Source: Condylostoma magnum
Taxonomy: Eukaryota > Ciliophora > Heterotrichea > Heterotrichida > Condylostomatidae
NCBI GenBank assembly: GCA_920105805.1
Contig: CAKKTI010000046.1
Coordinates: forward strand, 19,838 to 83,837
Direction: 5' to 3'
Length of the DNA stretch: 64,000 nucleotides
The notes beneath the pieces were generated by a model. The model saw only the letters and a list, made by a program, of their open reading frames with translations, was not told where the DNA came from and did no database searches. The translations under genes and the position numbers were made by a program. Below, piece by piece: positions 11,313 to 23,548 of the stretch; position 1 is the stretch's first letter; each line of letters opens with the position of its first letter.

Positions 11313-12752
11313 ATGTGGATTTTAACCCTAATTTATCACTCCATTGCAATTAATACAGGCTTTCGTACATATTTGAGCTAAAGTTACTTAGATAGTATAA
11401 CTCACGAATTTATCCCTAGATTATTCAAAGACGTTAACAATACCTCAATCGAGGATAATTTAATAGATTTTGGAAACGATGCATTTTAAGTAGAAATAGC
11501 ATTAAGTAATTAGATCTTACACTCAGTTGATGCAGATTTCTAAGCAACTTCTGCCTTACTAGTATAACCGGATTTTCTAAAGGTAATAATAACAGATTTA
11601 GACCTAAGCATTAGCATGGATTGGCTCATAAAAACATACTTATCCAAAGAAATAGGCAAGTCTAAAGTAGATCTCACAATTGACCTAGATTTTGACTTAA
11701 ACTTGCAAGAAAGCAATGGCAGGCCTAATTTTATAGTACAATATCTATCTTTCAATACTACAGACCTGCAAATCAGCCTTTTTGATACTCCTCTTAAACT
11801 GAATTTTGACTAAGTTTTTGCTCGGTTTAAAGACCTAATTTTAAAGTAAGTAGAAAAGTACATACCAAATATCCTCCGGCAAGCCTTAAACTCTAGCATA
11901 AACAACTACCTAGACAACATGCCACTGGTTATTGATATAGGCTATACTGGTCTTCAGGTAAACTACACACTAACAGACGCTCCAACTATCAAAAACAACG
12001 CTTTGATATACTCAAGCTATGCTATTATAATCAATCGCAACAATCCTAACTTAAACCCTCCAATACCCCCTCCAAAGCAACTTCCAGATTTCTAAGCGTC
12101 TGAATTAGGAGTGTAAATGTAAATGAGCCAGTATACGATCAATTCAGGACTGTATGCTGCTCACTAGGAAGGACTGTTTCACTATAACATTACTTATGAC
12201 CTTATAAAACAAGTATCTGGGACTGAACTCACCACTACTCTTTTAAACAACGCACTGCCAGGTATAGCAGATCTGTATGGATATGGTAAAAAGTGCGATA
12301 TTATATGTGACAGTGCTGAAAACCCGGAGTTCGAGCTTATGGGTCCGGATATCGTGTACCCCAAGGGATATTTTACAGGTAACCAAGACTTCGATTGTGC
12401 TATAAACGTAAGAGGATAAGGCATTGCTGTTGTACTTGATTTAGACATTGATATGAAGGGGACCTTATATTTAGAGAGTTGGGTTGTTAAGGGAAGAATT
12501 GATAAATTTAGTGTAGTGAAGCTAAAAGAAAAATCATCCACTTTAAAACAGCCTATTAATGAAGAAGCTACAAAAACGCTGTTTAATATGATAATTAGCT
12601 GGTTACTTCCTGCAATTGATGACTAGTTTCTAGGCCCTGGTATTAAATTGCCTTAAATTAAAAACATTGACCTCAGCTAAACGTTTATTGAGGTTAAGGA
12701 TGGGTATGCGTTGATACAAGCTTCTCCTGAATATGAAGACAAAACTAATTAG
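11313..12752 (+). CDS. BPI/LBP/CETP-family lipid-binding protein
   Basis: About 479 residues. It begins with a signal peptide (MWILTLIYHSIAINTG). Alternating beta-rich segments such as 'DFLKVIITDLDLSISM', 'LTIDLDFDLNLQES' and 'YDLIKQVSGTELTTTLLN' match the tubular lipid-binding (BPI) fold, with a second repeat later ('GQGIAVVLDLDIDMKGTL'). The protein would bind phospholipid or sterol in the secretory lumen or outside the cell. The likely stop is TAG at 12,750-12,752, but TAA codons a little further on could also serve; the next gene's ATG at 12,760 lies in another frame. Family assignment is by pattern. Confidence 0.68.
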
Positions 12753-12759
12753 TTTATAA

Positions 12760-13839
12760 ATGGAAGTCAATAAAAACTTTTAAGTTCACCGTAAAAAAGT
12801 TGTTCTTAATAGGAGGAGCAATATTAAGCCTATTGATACTTCTAGGGAGAATAATTATACTAAATCTGTAGCACCTTCTCCTAGAATTCTAAATAAAAGA
12901 CTTTTAAAGTAAAAATTTCAGTATTAAAATAGTAGATTTTAAATACGCAGAAATAAAACTAGGTTGGGGAAGAGATCTAACAATAATTCTATTGAAAAAT
13001 AATATAGGTCTATATAGACTAGAGCCACTGATAGAAGAAATTATGATAATAAAACTAGCTTCAGGGGAAATATTTAAAGGTAATTCAGTAATAGGAATCT
13101 TCAGTATGAAAGAAGTTATTAAATAAATCCTATGCAATGTAGATAGGTAACTTAATGCATAGAACTATTACCTTAGAATCCTTTTGCTTTAAAGCCTTTT
13201 TAAATGAATGAAGAATAGTAAAAGGATTTAATGCTAATTTAAAATTATATTCCACCCGATAAGTAATAAATTATTTAGAAGTCAGTTCTTATTCCTAGAA
13301 AAACAGCAGGATAAAACTGACTTGCAATAGATCTAGATGAAACTCTTATATACAGCTGCCAAAATTCAAATGATGCTTAAAACAAAGTGCCAAACGGTGA
13401 TAGATGATTGGGATTTAATATAAGACCCTTTGCCTAGTAGTTTTTAGAGAAAATATCGCAATACTATGAAATAATTCTATTCACAGCCTCAGAAAAAGAA
13501 TACGCAGACAAAATCATTAATTTTCTGGATCCTCTGAGGTGCTTAATTCATCACAGACTATACAGAACTAATTGCTTTAAATACGATAATCTTTGAATAA
13601 AAGATCTGAGAATCATTAAAAATGTTAATCTTAACAATATTTTGATTATAGATAACCATATATACAGCTTTGCCTTTTAGTTAGACAATGGTATTCCTAT
13701 ATCCACTTGAACCAATAACAGACTAGACAATGAGCTTGAAGTTATATAAAATTTTCTATTGAGCATAAGTATTAGTAAGAATCTGATTCATATTAATAGA
13801 CGAACCTTCAAACTAACCGATTATTTGCTAGATACTTAA
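12760..13839 (+). CDS. FCP1/SCP-like CTD-type phosphatase (NIF, HAD fold)
   Basis: A 359-residue protein: a basic, Asn/Arg/Gln-rich N-terminal half, then a phosphatase domain from about residue 185. The HAD motif I is '[13 protein letters not shown]' (nucleophile and acid Asp in DLDET). '[20 protein letters not shown]', '[20 protein letters not shown]' and the C-terminal '[20 protein letters not shown]' with 'STW' are classical. Three TGA codons read as Trp, including the invariant Trp after GIPI (13,708-13,710). Substrates in the family are phospho-Ser proteins, notably RNA polymerase II CTD. The ATG is only 7 nt after the inferred BPI stop. The stop TAA (13,837-13,839) overlaps the stop of the convergent FHA gene. 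Confidence 0.88.
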
Positions 13840-15765
13840 TTAATAACTACTCTAAAATCATTTCCTCCAATCTTCACGAACATATTATTACTTAATTCGA
13901 CAGCTTTGCTTGCTTCTTTTCTCATAAATTCTGGATAATTATTAACCATTATTCAAGTTCTATTGACTGATTTGTTATCAAAAAGGACTCATCCATACTT
14001 AGTTGACCTTATAGTACAATGATGGCTTGAAATGTACTCATTTTAGATTTATATATTGTTATCAGGCAATCTTCCTATATTGATTTGAGTATTCGACTCA
14101 TCCAAAAACCTCCATTACTGTCCCTTCATTGATCCTTTTAATACAAAACTTATTACAAGAGATGACTTGGGTTAGGGCATTTAATCGGTACCTAAAGCAC
14201 CCGGTTCACTGTCACTTTCAATAAAATCTCTTGTTATACTACTTTGTTCAGAAATTGAAGCACTTGGCTCCATATTAGACTCATTTTCACTTTCAATATA
14301 GTGGGCTGAGTCATCCATTTGTAAGTCATCAGCTGAGAAGTCCTCTTCTTAAATATTGACTTCCTAAATTCCACTTATAGCAGGAGTTTTATACGGCACT
14401 TAAAAGAACTTATCACCTGTATTTCCAGCATATTGAATAACATCGATTTCAGATATAGTGAACACTTCTTAACCAGCGAGTTAAATCAATACTCCTGGAA
14501 ACAGAATCAATGGCTTTGTTACTTCAATTCAAGTTCCTCCCTTGCTTCCTAGATCAACTAGGCAGTACCCTAATAAATGAGTGTATATAATTTAGCAGTG
14601 AATTGCTGATACAGATTCGTCTTCTAGTTTCAAATCTGTTTGAGTCCCTGTAATCTTTCTTCCTATAATAGTAATTCCATCTGATCTAAAGTATTAGGAG
14701 TTAGGATAGCCTTATTAACTAATTGTAAACGCTTTTCCATTAAATAAATTCTTATTATCTTTCAAAGTTGATGAAATTTATAAAATTAGCTACCTTCCTT
14801 ATTAGATTCTATTTGGTGTTATATTAGAAGCTTTTTCAAGGAATAATGTTTTGTATTACGGATCATTTCAAACACTTTCAAAGAAAGTGTTGCATCTATA
14901 CTAAGTTACTACAGCGTTATATAGTGTATCAATTTCGTATCTCAAAGCTTCTTGTATAGCTTCAATCTAAAGGGAATGCAAATCATGTAAGAAAGTTTTA
15001 GTAAAAGCTCTGAAAAAGATAGCTCAGCTTACATTCACTCTGTTCCCGAAATTTGTACTTCAAAACTTTAAAGCATGGGAGTCTGTTAGTCATTAGTAGT
15101 TTTACTCTAGTAGGTATTATTACTCATCCATCTACACACCTATTTTTCTTTCATACTAACGTATATCTCTATTAATCTATCCTATCATTTTACGCAAATC
15201 ATGCACAGAACTATCCAACAAAGCAGCAGTGTTTCTAAGGAACTCTATATCATTTAGATCTTGCTATTGGGCTATTGAATTAACAGCTGTTCCTAGCTTA
15301 TACTCCATATCTGTTTAATCTTACCATCTATCAGTTTTTAGAGCTTTATGATTTCATGATTGATTCTAACCATAGGATTAATCTGTAAATCTGATACAAT
15401 TCCTCCAAGTGAGTTAATACATCAAATCATCTTATCACTTTCTTAATTCGTGTAGAAGATTTTAGTAAAAATATTATGAAAACATCATTATTCTATCATA
15501 GTTTAAATCAAATTAAGAACTTTGAATAGTCTTCTAATTGCTTTTTCTTACTAAAGGGACAAATTTTACCCTAATAATTTTGCATAGTTAAGTATATACA
15601 CTAATATATAAAACGGATATCCTCAATAGGTAATTCAATACACTTAATCCTTGTTCCTATATCCTGTGCTATTTTCTTATTAAGTTTAGCTGATTCACAC
15701 TTTCGCAAAATATTTTATATAATTTCCAAGATAGTCTCAATTCTTCGTGCTAGACTAAAAGCCAT
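13836..15765 (-). CDS. 4-helix-bundle (MLKL/HeLo-like) plus double FHA protein
   Basis: About 633-636 residues. The N-terminus (MAFSLARRIETILEII, 'NKKIAQDIGTRIKCIELPI') looks like the helical bundle found at the N-terminus of MLKL, plant ADR1/RPW8 and fungal HeLo proteins. A Trp-rich segment follows ('ALKFWSTNFGNRVNVSW'), then FHA domain 1 ('ITIIGRKITGTQTDLKLED' and 'SVSAIHCQI'), an acidic Ser-rich linker, and FHA domain 2 ('INIGRLPDNN', 'ISSHHCTI', 'SVNRTW'). FHA domains bind phosphothreonine. The frame shifts by +1 once between about 15,495 and 15,560. A 28-nt (15,493-15,520) or 19-nt GT..AG intron would repair it; neither is the 15-nt type seen in NSA2. Stop TAA 13,836-13,838. The start is 5 bp from the CPSF160 start. 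Confidence 0.68.
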
Positions 15766-15770
15766 AATAA

Positions 15771-18700
15771 ATGGAAGATTTTTCCGTATATTAAGAAGCA
15801 GCTCCAAATTCTATAGTTACTCATAGTGTAGTAGGATAGTTTGCTTTTTAATAAAACGAAATTCTTATATCTAGACACAATTAATTAGAGCTTTACACCT
15901 TCACGCCTTAACTTAAACTAATATGCCAAAGTCATTTATTTGGTGAGATCAAATCCATAGCAACTATTATAGTTCCTAAATTCGAGTAAAATTTAATCTT
16001 ATGTGCTATTGCTGATACTAAGGTATCTGTTATGAAATATAATCCTGATACAAACAGCTTATAAACTATTACTATTTACTCCTTTGAGTATGAAAAGGGA
16101 ACTTAGAACATTGAGTTGATAGTAGATCCCGATCACAGGTGTTGGTGTGGAATTTTAAGTCCCCATAAACTGTTTATAGTACCGAGTAAATTTCCAGGGA
16201 GATCCGGAGGAGAAAATGATGTATATACCAATTGTATAGGAAATCACGAAATTTTTAACCCGAGTTTCACCATGGATATTCCTACCTTTACACGCTCTAT
16301 TACATTCATCAAAGGGTTCACAGAGCCTACAATCATGCTGCTATATGCCATGGACGCGTTCTAGATGATAACAGGGATAAAGCAGTATACTGTTAATTTA
16401 AGATCCAAAGAACTTCAGCTTGTCAGTGAAATAAACAGTCTTCCTGGCACGATTTGTGAGCTAGTTTCCCTCGATTACCCTCTAAGTGGAATTTTAGCCC
16501 TAGGTGACCATATACTAATCCACTACGACGGGGCCAATATAAGCTAACGGTAAATCCCCTTCAGTTTTGAACTGTCAAAAAGTATACTGATATCCTCTCA
16601 CAAACTCCTAACAGTCCTATACGACGGCACAATGGTAATCAACGGCCTTAATTACATCGAGGGTGCCAACTAGTACCTGGTAGATGAAACTTAACAGTCA
16701 ATAGAACGCGTAGCAAGCTGTCATATAAAAGGATACAATTACTTCCAAGCAGCCTGCATATCAAAAGCATTTTTCTAGGAAGAGCTGCTTATATTCGTTG
16801 GCTCTTCTTACCATGACTCAGTGGTAATAAAACTTGAAATATCTAATGAGCCTCACTAGTCCTCAGATCCCTCCGCCTTAGAACAACTCGGAGTTGATAA
16901 ATCCGGACGGCTTTAGGTCTCATCGCTTTATTATCTGGCTAATAAGACAGATTAGCTTATAGGACTCAATGCGACTACTAATCATTTAGTCGTGCAGAGA
17001 TAAAGAACTGATGAAACTGGGTGCTCTGAGCTTATTCTAGGCTGCGGGTATGGGTATAACAATAGTCTGGCCAGAGTAGCGTTAGGATTAGAGCTGTGTC
17101 AGTTGGATAAGCTAGATGAAGAGGATATTGAAAGAGTTAAGGAGTTAAGGGATGTTTTTGGAGTAAGGATACAAGGGGAGGATAAGTACTTTGTTATAAG
17201 CGGGGAAAATTTCACTGTTGTTTTGCAGTTTTCCGATGAAGGATTAGAAAATTTAAAGGAAAGCTCGTTTGTAATGGATGAGGCGACGGTTTGGGCTGGG
17301 TGTGTTTTATAGGAGATGGTTTTGTAAATTTTGCAAGGCAAAATTTGTGTGTTTGATTGTGAGATAAAGAATTAGAAGGTTATTGAGAAAAGTTTTAGTA
17401 GTGTTGAAGTTTTGCAGAACTATGTAATTTGTGTTAGAGATGATTGTAGTATTGAGGTGGTATAGATTGCGAGTTAGGATGATTATAGTTGTTTTGATAT
17501 AGATGTATAAGGGCTGTTTGTATCGGGAACTGTTATCGATCAGTCTCCTATACTAGGAATTGTGAGCAGTGATTATAAGATTATACTTTATGATTTAAGG
17601 AATCATCAAGCTCTAATTGAACTAATTGATATTTTAGAATGTCCTGCGATTATATCGCCAAATAGCAATATTGATTTACCTATTACAGATCCTAATTACC
17701 AACTACAATGTATACATTAACCCATTGAATCTTCTATACTTGAATTTAAGCTAGTGTGTATATGTAATCAAACTCTTATCATAGTTAGATTTTTTAACGA
17801 GGAAATAGCAATATATAGGTAATTTGCATAAGATAAGTTCTAAAGACTATGTCCTCAATTATACATCGGTCCTTCAGATGAACATGAAGAGTTAAAGAAA
17901 AGAGTAATTGTGCATTAGGAGTTTATTTATATACAGCATGTAATAAACAGTTTAGTTTTAATACCAGATGACAGCCACAATACAATACGAATCCATAGTG
18001 GGGCAAAAACACCTATTTACTCCCTTGCAGATATCAATATATCAGATGACGAAAAGACATTTATAATCTTACAAGACGATATTATAAAAATCTCCCAATT
18101 TGACTAAAAAATGTTTTAAAGTGGTAAATAATCCAACTATTTAGTTGACAAACTCCCAACCAATGCTACACCTAAGTCAATATAATGCCACGAGTAAAAA
18201 ATATTCTGTTCCCTTTTCACCGAAGGTGAAAAAGTACGCTATTGCTTAAAAATGTTTATAATAGACTAAGATGGCGATATAACAGAAACATGCACAGCTT
18301 CTAATTTCAACGACAATGAAATAATTCTTAATATGTGTGTAATAGAATTCTCCCGTAAAATCCGACCTCCTTATGTATACGTGGCTGTGGGCACTGGTTT
18401 TATAAGCACAGAGGATAACCCTTCAATTGGCAGGCTTTTATTATTTGCAGTGTAGGACAATTTACTATAATAACAAAAACTACAGAGCATCCCGGGACTC
18501 AGAGGCCCAGTAAGCGCCCTGGCCAATGTAAACGGATACTTGCTAGTAGGAACAAGTCCCGAGATAAAGATTTACTCGTACGTAGACGATGACGATCCCT
18601 GGCTTGAGCCCATAGCCTTTTACTACGGATACAGAATGTCAAGTGGTATTGACTCAGAAGGAGAGTTCATCTTTATTGCTGATACTATCGATTTATTACT

Positions 18701-19247
18701 AGTCTTGAAGTATGAGGAGGGCGGCAACAGGAAAAGCTTTGAACTTGTAAGCTAGTATTCAAGAAATATGAACCCAACAGCTGTCGCTATCTCTGATTAA
18801 AGGTATATAGTGGCTGATGGATTCAAAAACTTTATGATATTTTAGAATGATGAGAAACTGGAAAGAGTTGCTGATTTTCATATAGGAATTACTATATACG
18901 GGATAACTAAGTTCTAAAGTATAATCATTTTCCCTAGTATGGAAGGAGCTATTGGAAGTTTGTTTAAGGTTACTGAAGAGGTCTATAAGAAAAATAATGC
19001 ATTACAGACTGCCTTGCATGAGCATCTACCGTAATAAGCAGGATTGAACCCAAGGGGGTATAGGATGACTAGTACTCATGATAATGAAAGATAGAAAAAA
19101 GGAGTTTTAGACAAGGAAGATTTGTTTTAGTATTGTTATCTGTCTAAAACCATTCAAAGATAAATTTCAAGGTCTATTGGAACTACTCCGGATAATATTT
19201 TACATGGGCTAGGAGAATTACCGTCTTTACAAAAGTTTATTAGTTAG
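15771..19247 (+). CDS. CPSF1: Cleavage and polyadenylation specificity factor subunit 1 (CPSF160)
   Basis: About 1,158 residues in one frame with no intron. It begins MEDFSVYQEAAPNSIVTHSV, where CPSF160 starts. 'LKLICQSHLFGEIKSI' and 'CAIADTKVSVMKYNPDT' match the first beta-propeller, and 'GPVSALANVNGYLLVGTSPE' matches the third. 'EHLPQQAGLNPRGYRM' followed by 'KGVLDKEDLFQY' and 'SIGTTPDNILHGLGEL' is the CPSF-A C-terminal signature. The protein scaffolds the mRNA 3'-end processing complex. This matters here because stop recognition in this code is thought to depend on the mRNA 3' end. DDB1 and SF3B3 are relatives; the N-terminal blocks favour CPSF160. Stop TAG (19,245-19,247) is followed directly by TAA. 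Confidence 0.88.
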
Positions 19248-19375
19248 TAATCTAATTGCATATGCAAATCTTTGGGTTTATTTGCAAGATTTCACATGAA
19301 ACAGTGTAAATTGGTTTAGAATATAATAAGGGTGCAATAAGATCCTATTGTAGGCAAATATTTATTAATATGACA

Positions 19376-22300
19376 CTAATTTACTATAGCTTTAAACTCT
19401 ATGCATTCTTTTATTTCTTCTTGTAGTAATACAATAAGATAAGTAGTTAATTGCTCTCCTGACTCTCTTGGATGAAAGACTAATCTGAGGTATCCTTTTT
19501 ATAACGCTGGTATTACAACTTCACTTTATTGAACTTCCATTATTGATGTATCCTGGCTGTAAATACTATAAGTTGTATCATGATTCTCTTTGTTTTGATA
19601 TGTTATCTTCATGTATTTTGCTCGATTAGATGTTAGTTTTACTTTATAAGATTTAGTTGGCTATAGTAGTGTTTAAGGTTGTATAAAGCTATTTATTACG
19701 TTTTATTCATTTACAATGCCATCTTATCCAGACATTAAGGGTTATAATTCATCGTTATTTTCCTTTTATGCTTCGTTTTAAGGGCTTTCAGTAAAAGATT
19801 GTTTAATTTAAGGCTGAATACTCAATGCTTTCTTCCTCTAATAGATTTATAGTTTTCTTTTATACGGCTAAAACTCCTCCTTCACTGTATTTTATTACTA
19901 AAAGTTCATAGGCTTATAAACCTATAAATCAAATTAAATGCAATCTGACTATCCATTTGATTGCTCTATTAATAAGTACAGTTTTTGTAATCCAATTTAT
20001 TGAACTGGGCCAAATTTTACAGGAAATGCACCCCTTTTCCCTTTAGGTATTAACACATTTTCCTCTTTAATCTCCATTAATTCTGCATTGGAACTCTATA
20101 AATTATAGTTCACATCTTCTTATGTTTTATTAATATACGGGACTTTCATAAATTTCAGTTCATTTTACGGTAGTTTAACATTATAATTCTTTTATATCTC
20201 CATGTGTAAAGTAACTAATTACTTTCCAATCTGCGTGAATATCGGATTTTTCAAGCAGTTCAAATTTTAACTTGTTTTAGGAGATTCTATATTAGTGTAT
20301 TCATTTTCCTTTGTTAATTAAATCGGTTGAAAATTTTTATTGATTTTAACTTGTTAGTTCTATTAAATGGATAAACTTCTTGCTTTATTATTGAAAATTC
20401 TCTACTCCTCAAATACAGTTTCAATTTATACATTAGGTATTACTCTAGTATTAAATTGAATACAATCAATAACGGCATCATCCACCATTATAATCAAATT
20501 AACCATCTTTTCATCAATTCTCATCCTTGGGAGAAATTCTATTTAAAAGGTTCCTTTACTCTTTTATGGAATTTAGATTTATTCCTCTTTAACCTGCATT
20601 ACTTATGAATCAGATGATTTTATAGTAAAAGTTACATCAAATGTTTGGTTATTCACATAAGGCACTTTCATAAACTTGTATTCATTATGAGGTAATTTTA
20701 TATCGTACTTTTTAGAGGCTTTAAGCATTATCGCATATAGCTCATTGCCCATTGTAACAAATTATTCTGATTGGTTAATATTTAACTTTTATTCAGGCTG
20801 ATTAATAGAATTTGTATCGGGTAAGAAATGTTCACTTACTGTATTCTGTATATTATTATTAGAAGCTATTTTACATATAAATTCAATGCAATATTACTTT
20901 TCATTCTATGATTCAATAATTAAATGAGACCTAAGCTCTCCTTTTTATTAAACAGGATTGAATTAGAAGTTAATTATTTTCTTTTGCTTTGCAGGAATTG
21001 TGATAGTATTTTACTCGATTTATAATAACTCAGAATTAGTTGTATATAGATTATAAGTAATTTCTTCATCAGTTTTATTTTTATATGGAATTTTCATAAA
21101 TTTAGCTTAATTAAATGGTAGTTTAACAGTATATTACTCATTTACATCAGTTATCATTGCAAACACATGTTTATCAGCTTAAACAAACGTTTTTTTACTT
21201 TTAGGAGAATCTTTTACACTTTATTAAATAGATACTGATTATGAAGTTGTTTTTGATAGAGTTGGTAATATTTTACCCTGTATTAAAACATTGTGAACTT
21301 AAGACTACTGTAATTTTGGTATAGATTTTATCAATGTTTAAATTGACTTACAATAGACATTTAATTAATAGCAGCAAATTATAATATCATCCTCTTTTAA
21401 GATAATATGACCTTTTTCTATCTTTTGAGATTCTATTGGGTTAATGTCTATTTCTAGCTCCACTTACTCATTTGGCTAAACAAATAAACTCTAGGTTTTA
21501 ATTGTGAGCAATTAACTATTCGATGTAAAGATTTCAATAGTTTATTATTTAGAGGTTTTATTTGTATATGGTATTTGAATTGGCGTCGTTTAGTTTCTTT
21601 GAACTTTGAAATCTAGGAATTATTATATATCCAAAATCATGGCAAATAACTGATTATTTAATTTCATATCAGCTCCTAGGCTTTAATCATCAATCTTTGA
21701 TACTTAATCATGCTTATACATTCTTAAGCTAGGTTGTAAGTGCTAGGGATCAGATATAAAAATATTCTCATTGTTATAAGTTCCTAGTACTGGCTGATTT
21801 TTACTCTCATTTAAGCTTTGAATTTATAATCTATTTTAGGCTTTAGCGATAAGTTGAATACACTCTATAACAGATTCATTAGATTTTACAATTAAATAAA
21901 CCTTTACTTTCTTTTAAGTTTATAGTGGTAAAAACTTCAATTGGAACTTATGGGATTAACCAGCCTTTATTACTATAGTTGAATTAACAACTTGCATAAC
22001 ACTAGGATCAGAGCTTGTTAGTTCATATGTTTTATCGTCAGAACTATTATTTGTGTATGGAATCTTCATATGTTTTTCCTTATTACAAAATATACGTATT
22101 TTGTAGGTTCTTGTAATATCCATCATAATCGCAAAAAGCTTAGAACCTACTTCAATGAATTTATCTTTACTTATATTATCAAGGTTCTCGTAAGATTTGA
22201 TCTTATCATCTTAATTAACTAAGAACTATTATTTAACCCTATTGTCAATCCTAGGCAACGATTATACAGGATCAACCGATCTAAATCTTCTTTTACAACT

Positions 22301-23023
22301 TGAATAAGTTCTTTACTATTGTTTTATAGGAGTAATATTAATACTATAAGGATTATGAATTATTTAAGGTGTAGTTATTCTCCTGTGCTTTTAACTAACA
22401 CTGCGTACTTTTTAAATCTATGGCAGATTTTAAGTTTCCTGTTTGAGTACTCCCCATATAACATTTTGTATACGTTATACAATTTCAGGTCCAGTAGGTC
22501 AAGTTCCTCTCTGAAGTTTTGAGAAAATTATTTGATCCCTGAAATATACCTCAAAAGATCCTATTCTCGGAAACCTTTTATCGTTTACCTTAGCAAATTA
22601 AGAGCCTAGTTGATTCCGAAGAAAGTTAGGAGGTATTGTGTTTTAAATAACTTAAATGTACTTAAATTTCTACTCGATTTCGTTAGTTACTGTTTGGTAG
22701 TATTGAAGGTATTTCGATTCATCATGACTCGTACATCAATCATGAGAGGGACAGTTAATGCTGATTTAATGTTACCAGTGTTCTATGTAAACAAACTCAG
22801 GAAAAGCCATTTTATTGATCAGTTAATATGTAACAGAAAGTAGAAATGTAATCGTAAAAGCTGCATAAACTGTATCTCTTTGATCATAGTACTTATTTTC
22901 ATAAGAATTATTACGAAATGTGTCCTTATTCTTTACAACTTCATGTAAAATTCGTATATACTTGAATACCTATTATATAACTAAACCAAATATCAATACA
23001 AAATTATATTATTCTAATAACAT
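19376..23023 (-). CDS. NPHP4: Nephrocystin-4-like ciliary protein
   Basis: About 1,215 residues in one continuous frame if the ATG at 23,023 is used, or 1,144 from the ATG at 22,810. 'IGSFEVYFRDQIIFSKL' and 'RGTWPTGPEIVQ' resemble the NPHP4 core. They are followed by about six immunoglobulin-like (MSP-type) repeats of 140-180 residues, each marked by '(F)MK(V/I)PYxNxT', for example 'KFMKVPYVNNQT' and 'KFMKIPYKNKTDEE'. NPHP4 works at the ciliary transition zone with NPHP1 and NPHP8. The first about 70 residues are hydrophobic and unlike NPHP4, so the start is doubtful. The ATG at 23,023 overlaps the Csl4 stop as TGATG. The end 'FKAIVN' plus TAG is inferred. Confidence 0.72.
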
Positions 23024-23538
23024 CACACCATTGGCTCTGCAACTTTCCTCTTTTCTATTTCTCCTGTCTCTGATATCATTTCTGTCCAATTATAAGGGTA
23101 CAATCTTTCCTATTTCTCTGTATATGCCAAAATAACTCCTAATTACCTCTCCGCAGTACTTAAATAAAAGGATTTAGCATCTCCCATAGATATAACTTTG
23201 GCCTTCACAATATCTAAAGGCTTAAAGCAGTGATGCATAATACACGATGACCATTCATGCTTTCGTATATCAGATTTTCTTATAATACCTAGGAAAAAGG
23301 AGTTTAAAGCCTGCATATTTACAGCTATAATATGCACATGCACCATACTAACCGAAAGTTTAGTTACTTTACAAAGTACTTCATCTCCAATTCTAGGAAC
23401 ATTTTGACCCTAATGTAAAATATTCACCTTTTGTTCTTGATAATCAGGAGTTCCTCTTACTGAGGCCCTTGTTACACCTCTATTTTAATACGCTCCCAGC
23501 CCAGGAGTTCCCTCGATAATTTCCCCTGGTAAAACCAT
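23023..23538 (-). CDS. EXOSC1: Exosome complex subunit Csl4
   Basis: A 171-residue cap subunit of the RNA exosome. N-terminal domain 'VLPGEIIEGTPGLGAY', then 'GVTRASVRGTP', an S1 RNA-binding domain ('IGDEVLCKVTKLSVSMV', 'LGIIRKSDIRKHEW', 'DIVKAKVISMGDAKSFYLST') and the C-terminal zinc-ribbon-like part 'PYNWTEMISETGEIEKRKVA'. In the last block the usual Cys residues of the ribbon are not present. The stop is TGA at 23,023-23,025, just after 'KVAEPMV', the usual family end. The start is 10 nt downstream of the preceding gene's stop, and the stop overlaps the next ATG, so it sits inside a tight same-strand trio. Confidence 0.88.
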
Positions 23539-23548
23539 TATTATTAAT

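Noticed and set aside
12904-13137. Minus-strand ORFs at 12.2-13.1 kb
   Set aside because: They lie antisense to the BPI-like and CTD-phosphatase genes and lack any conserved pattern.
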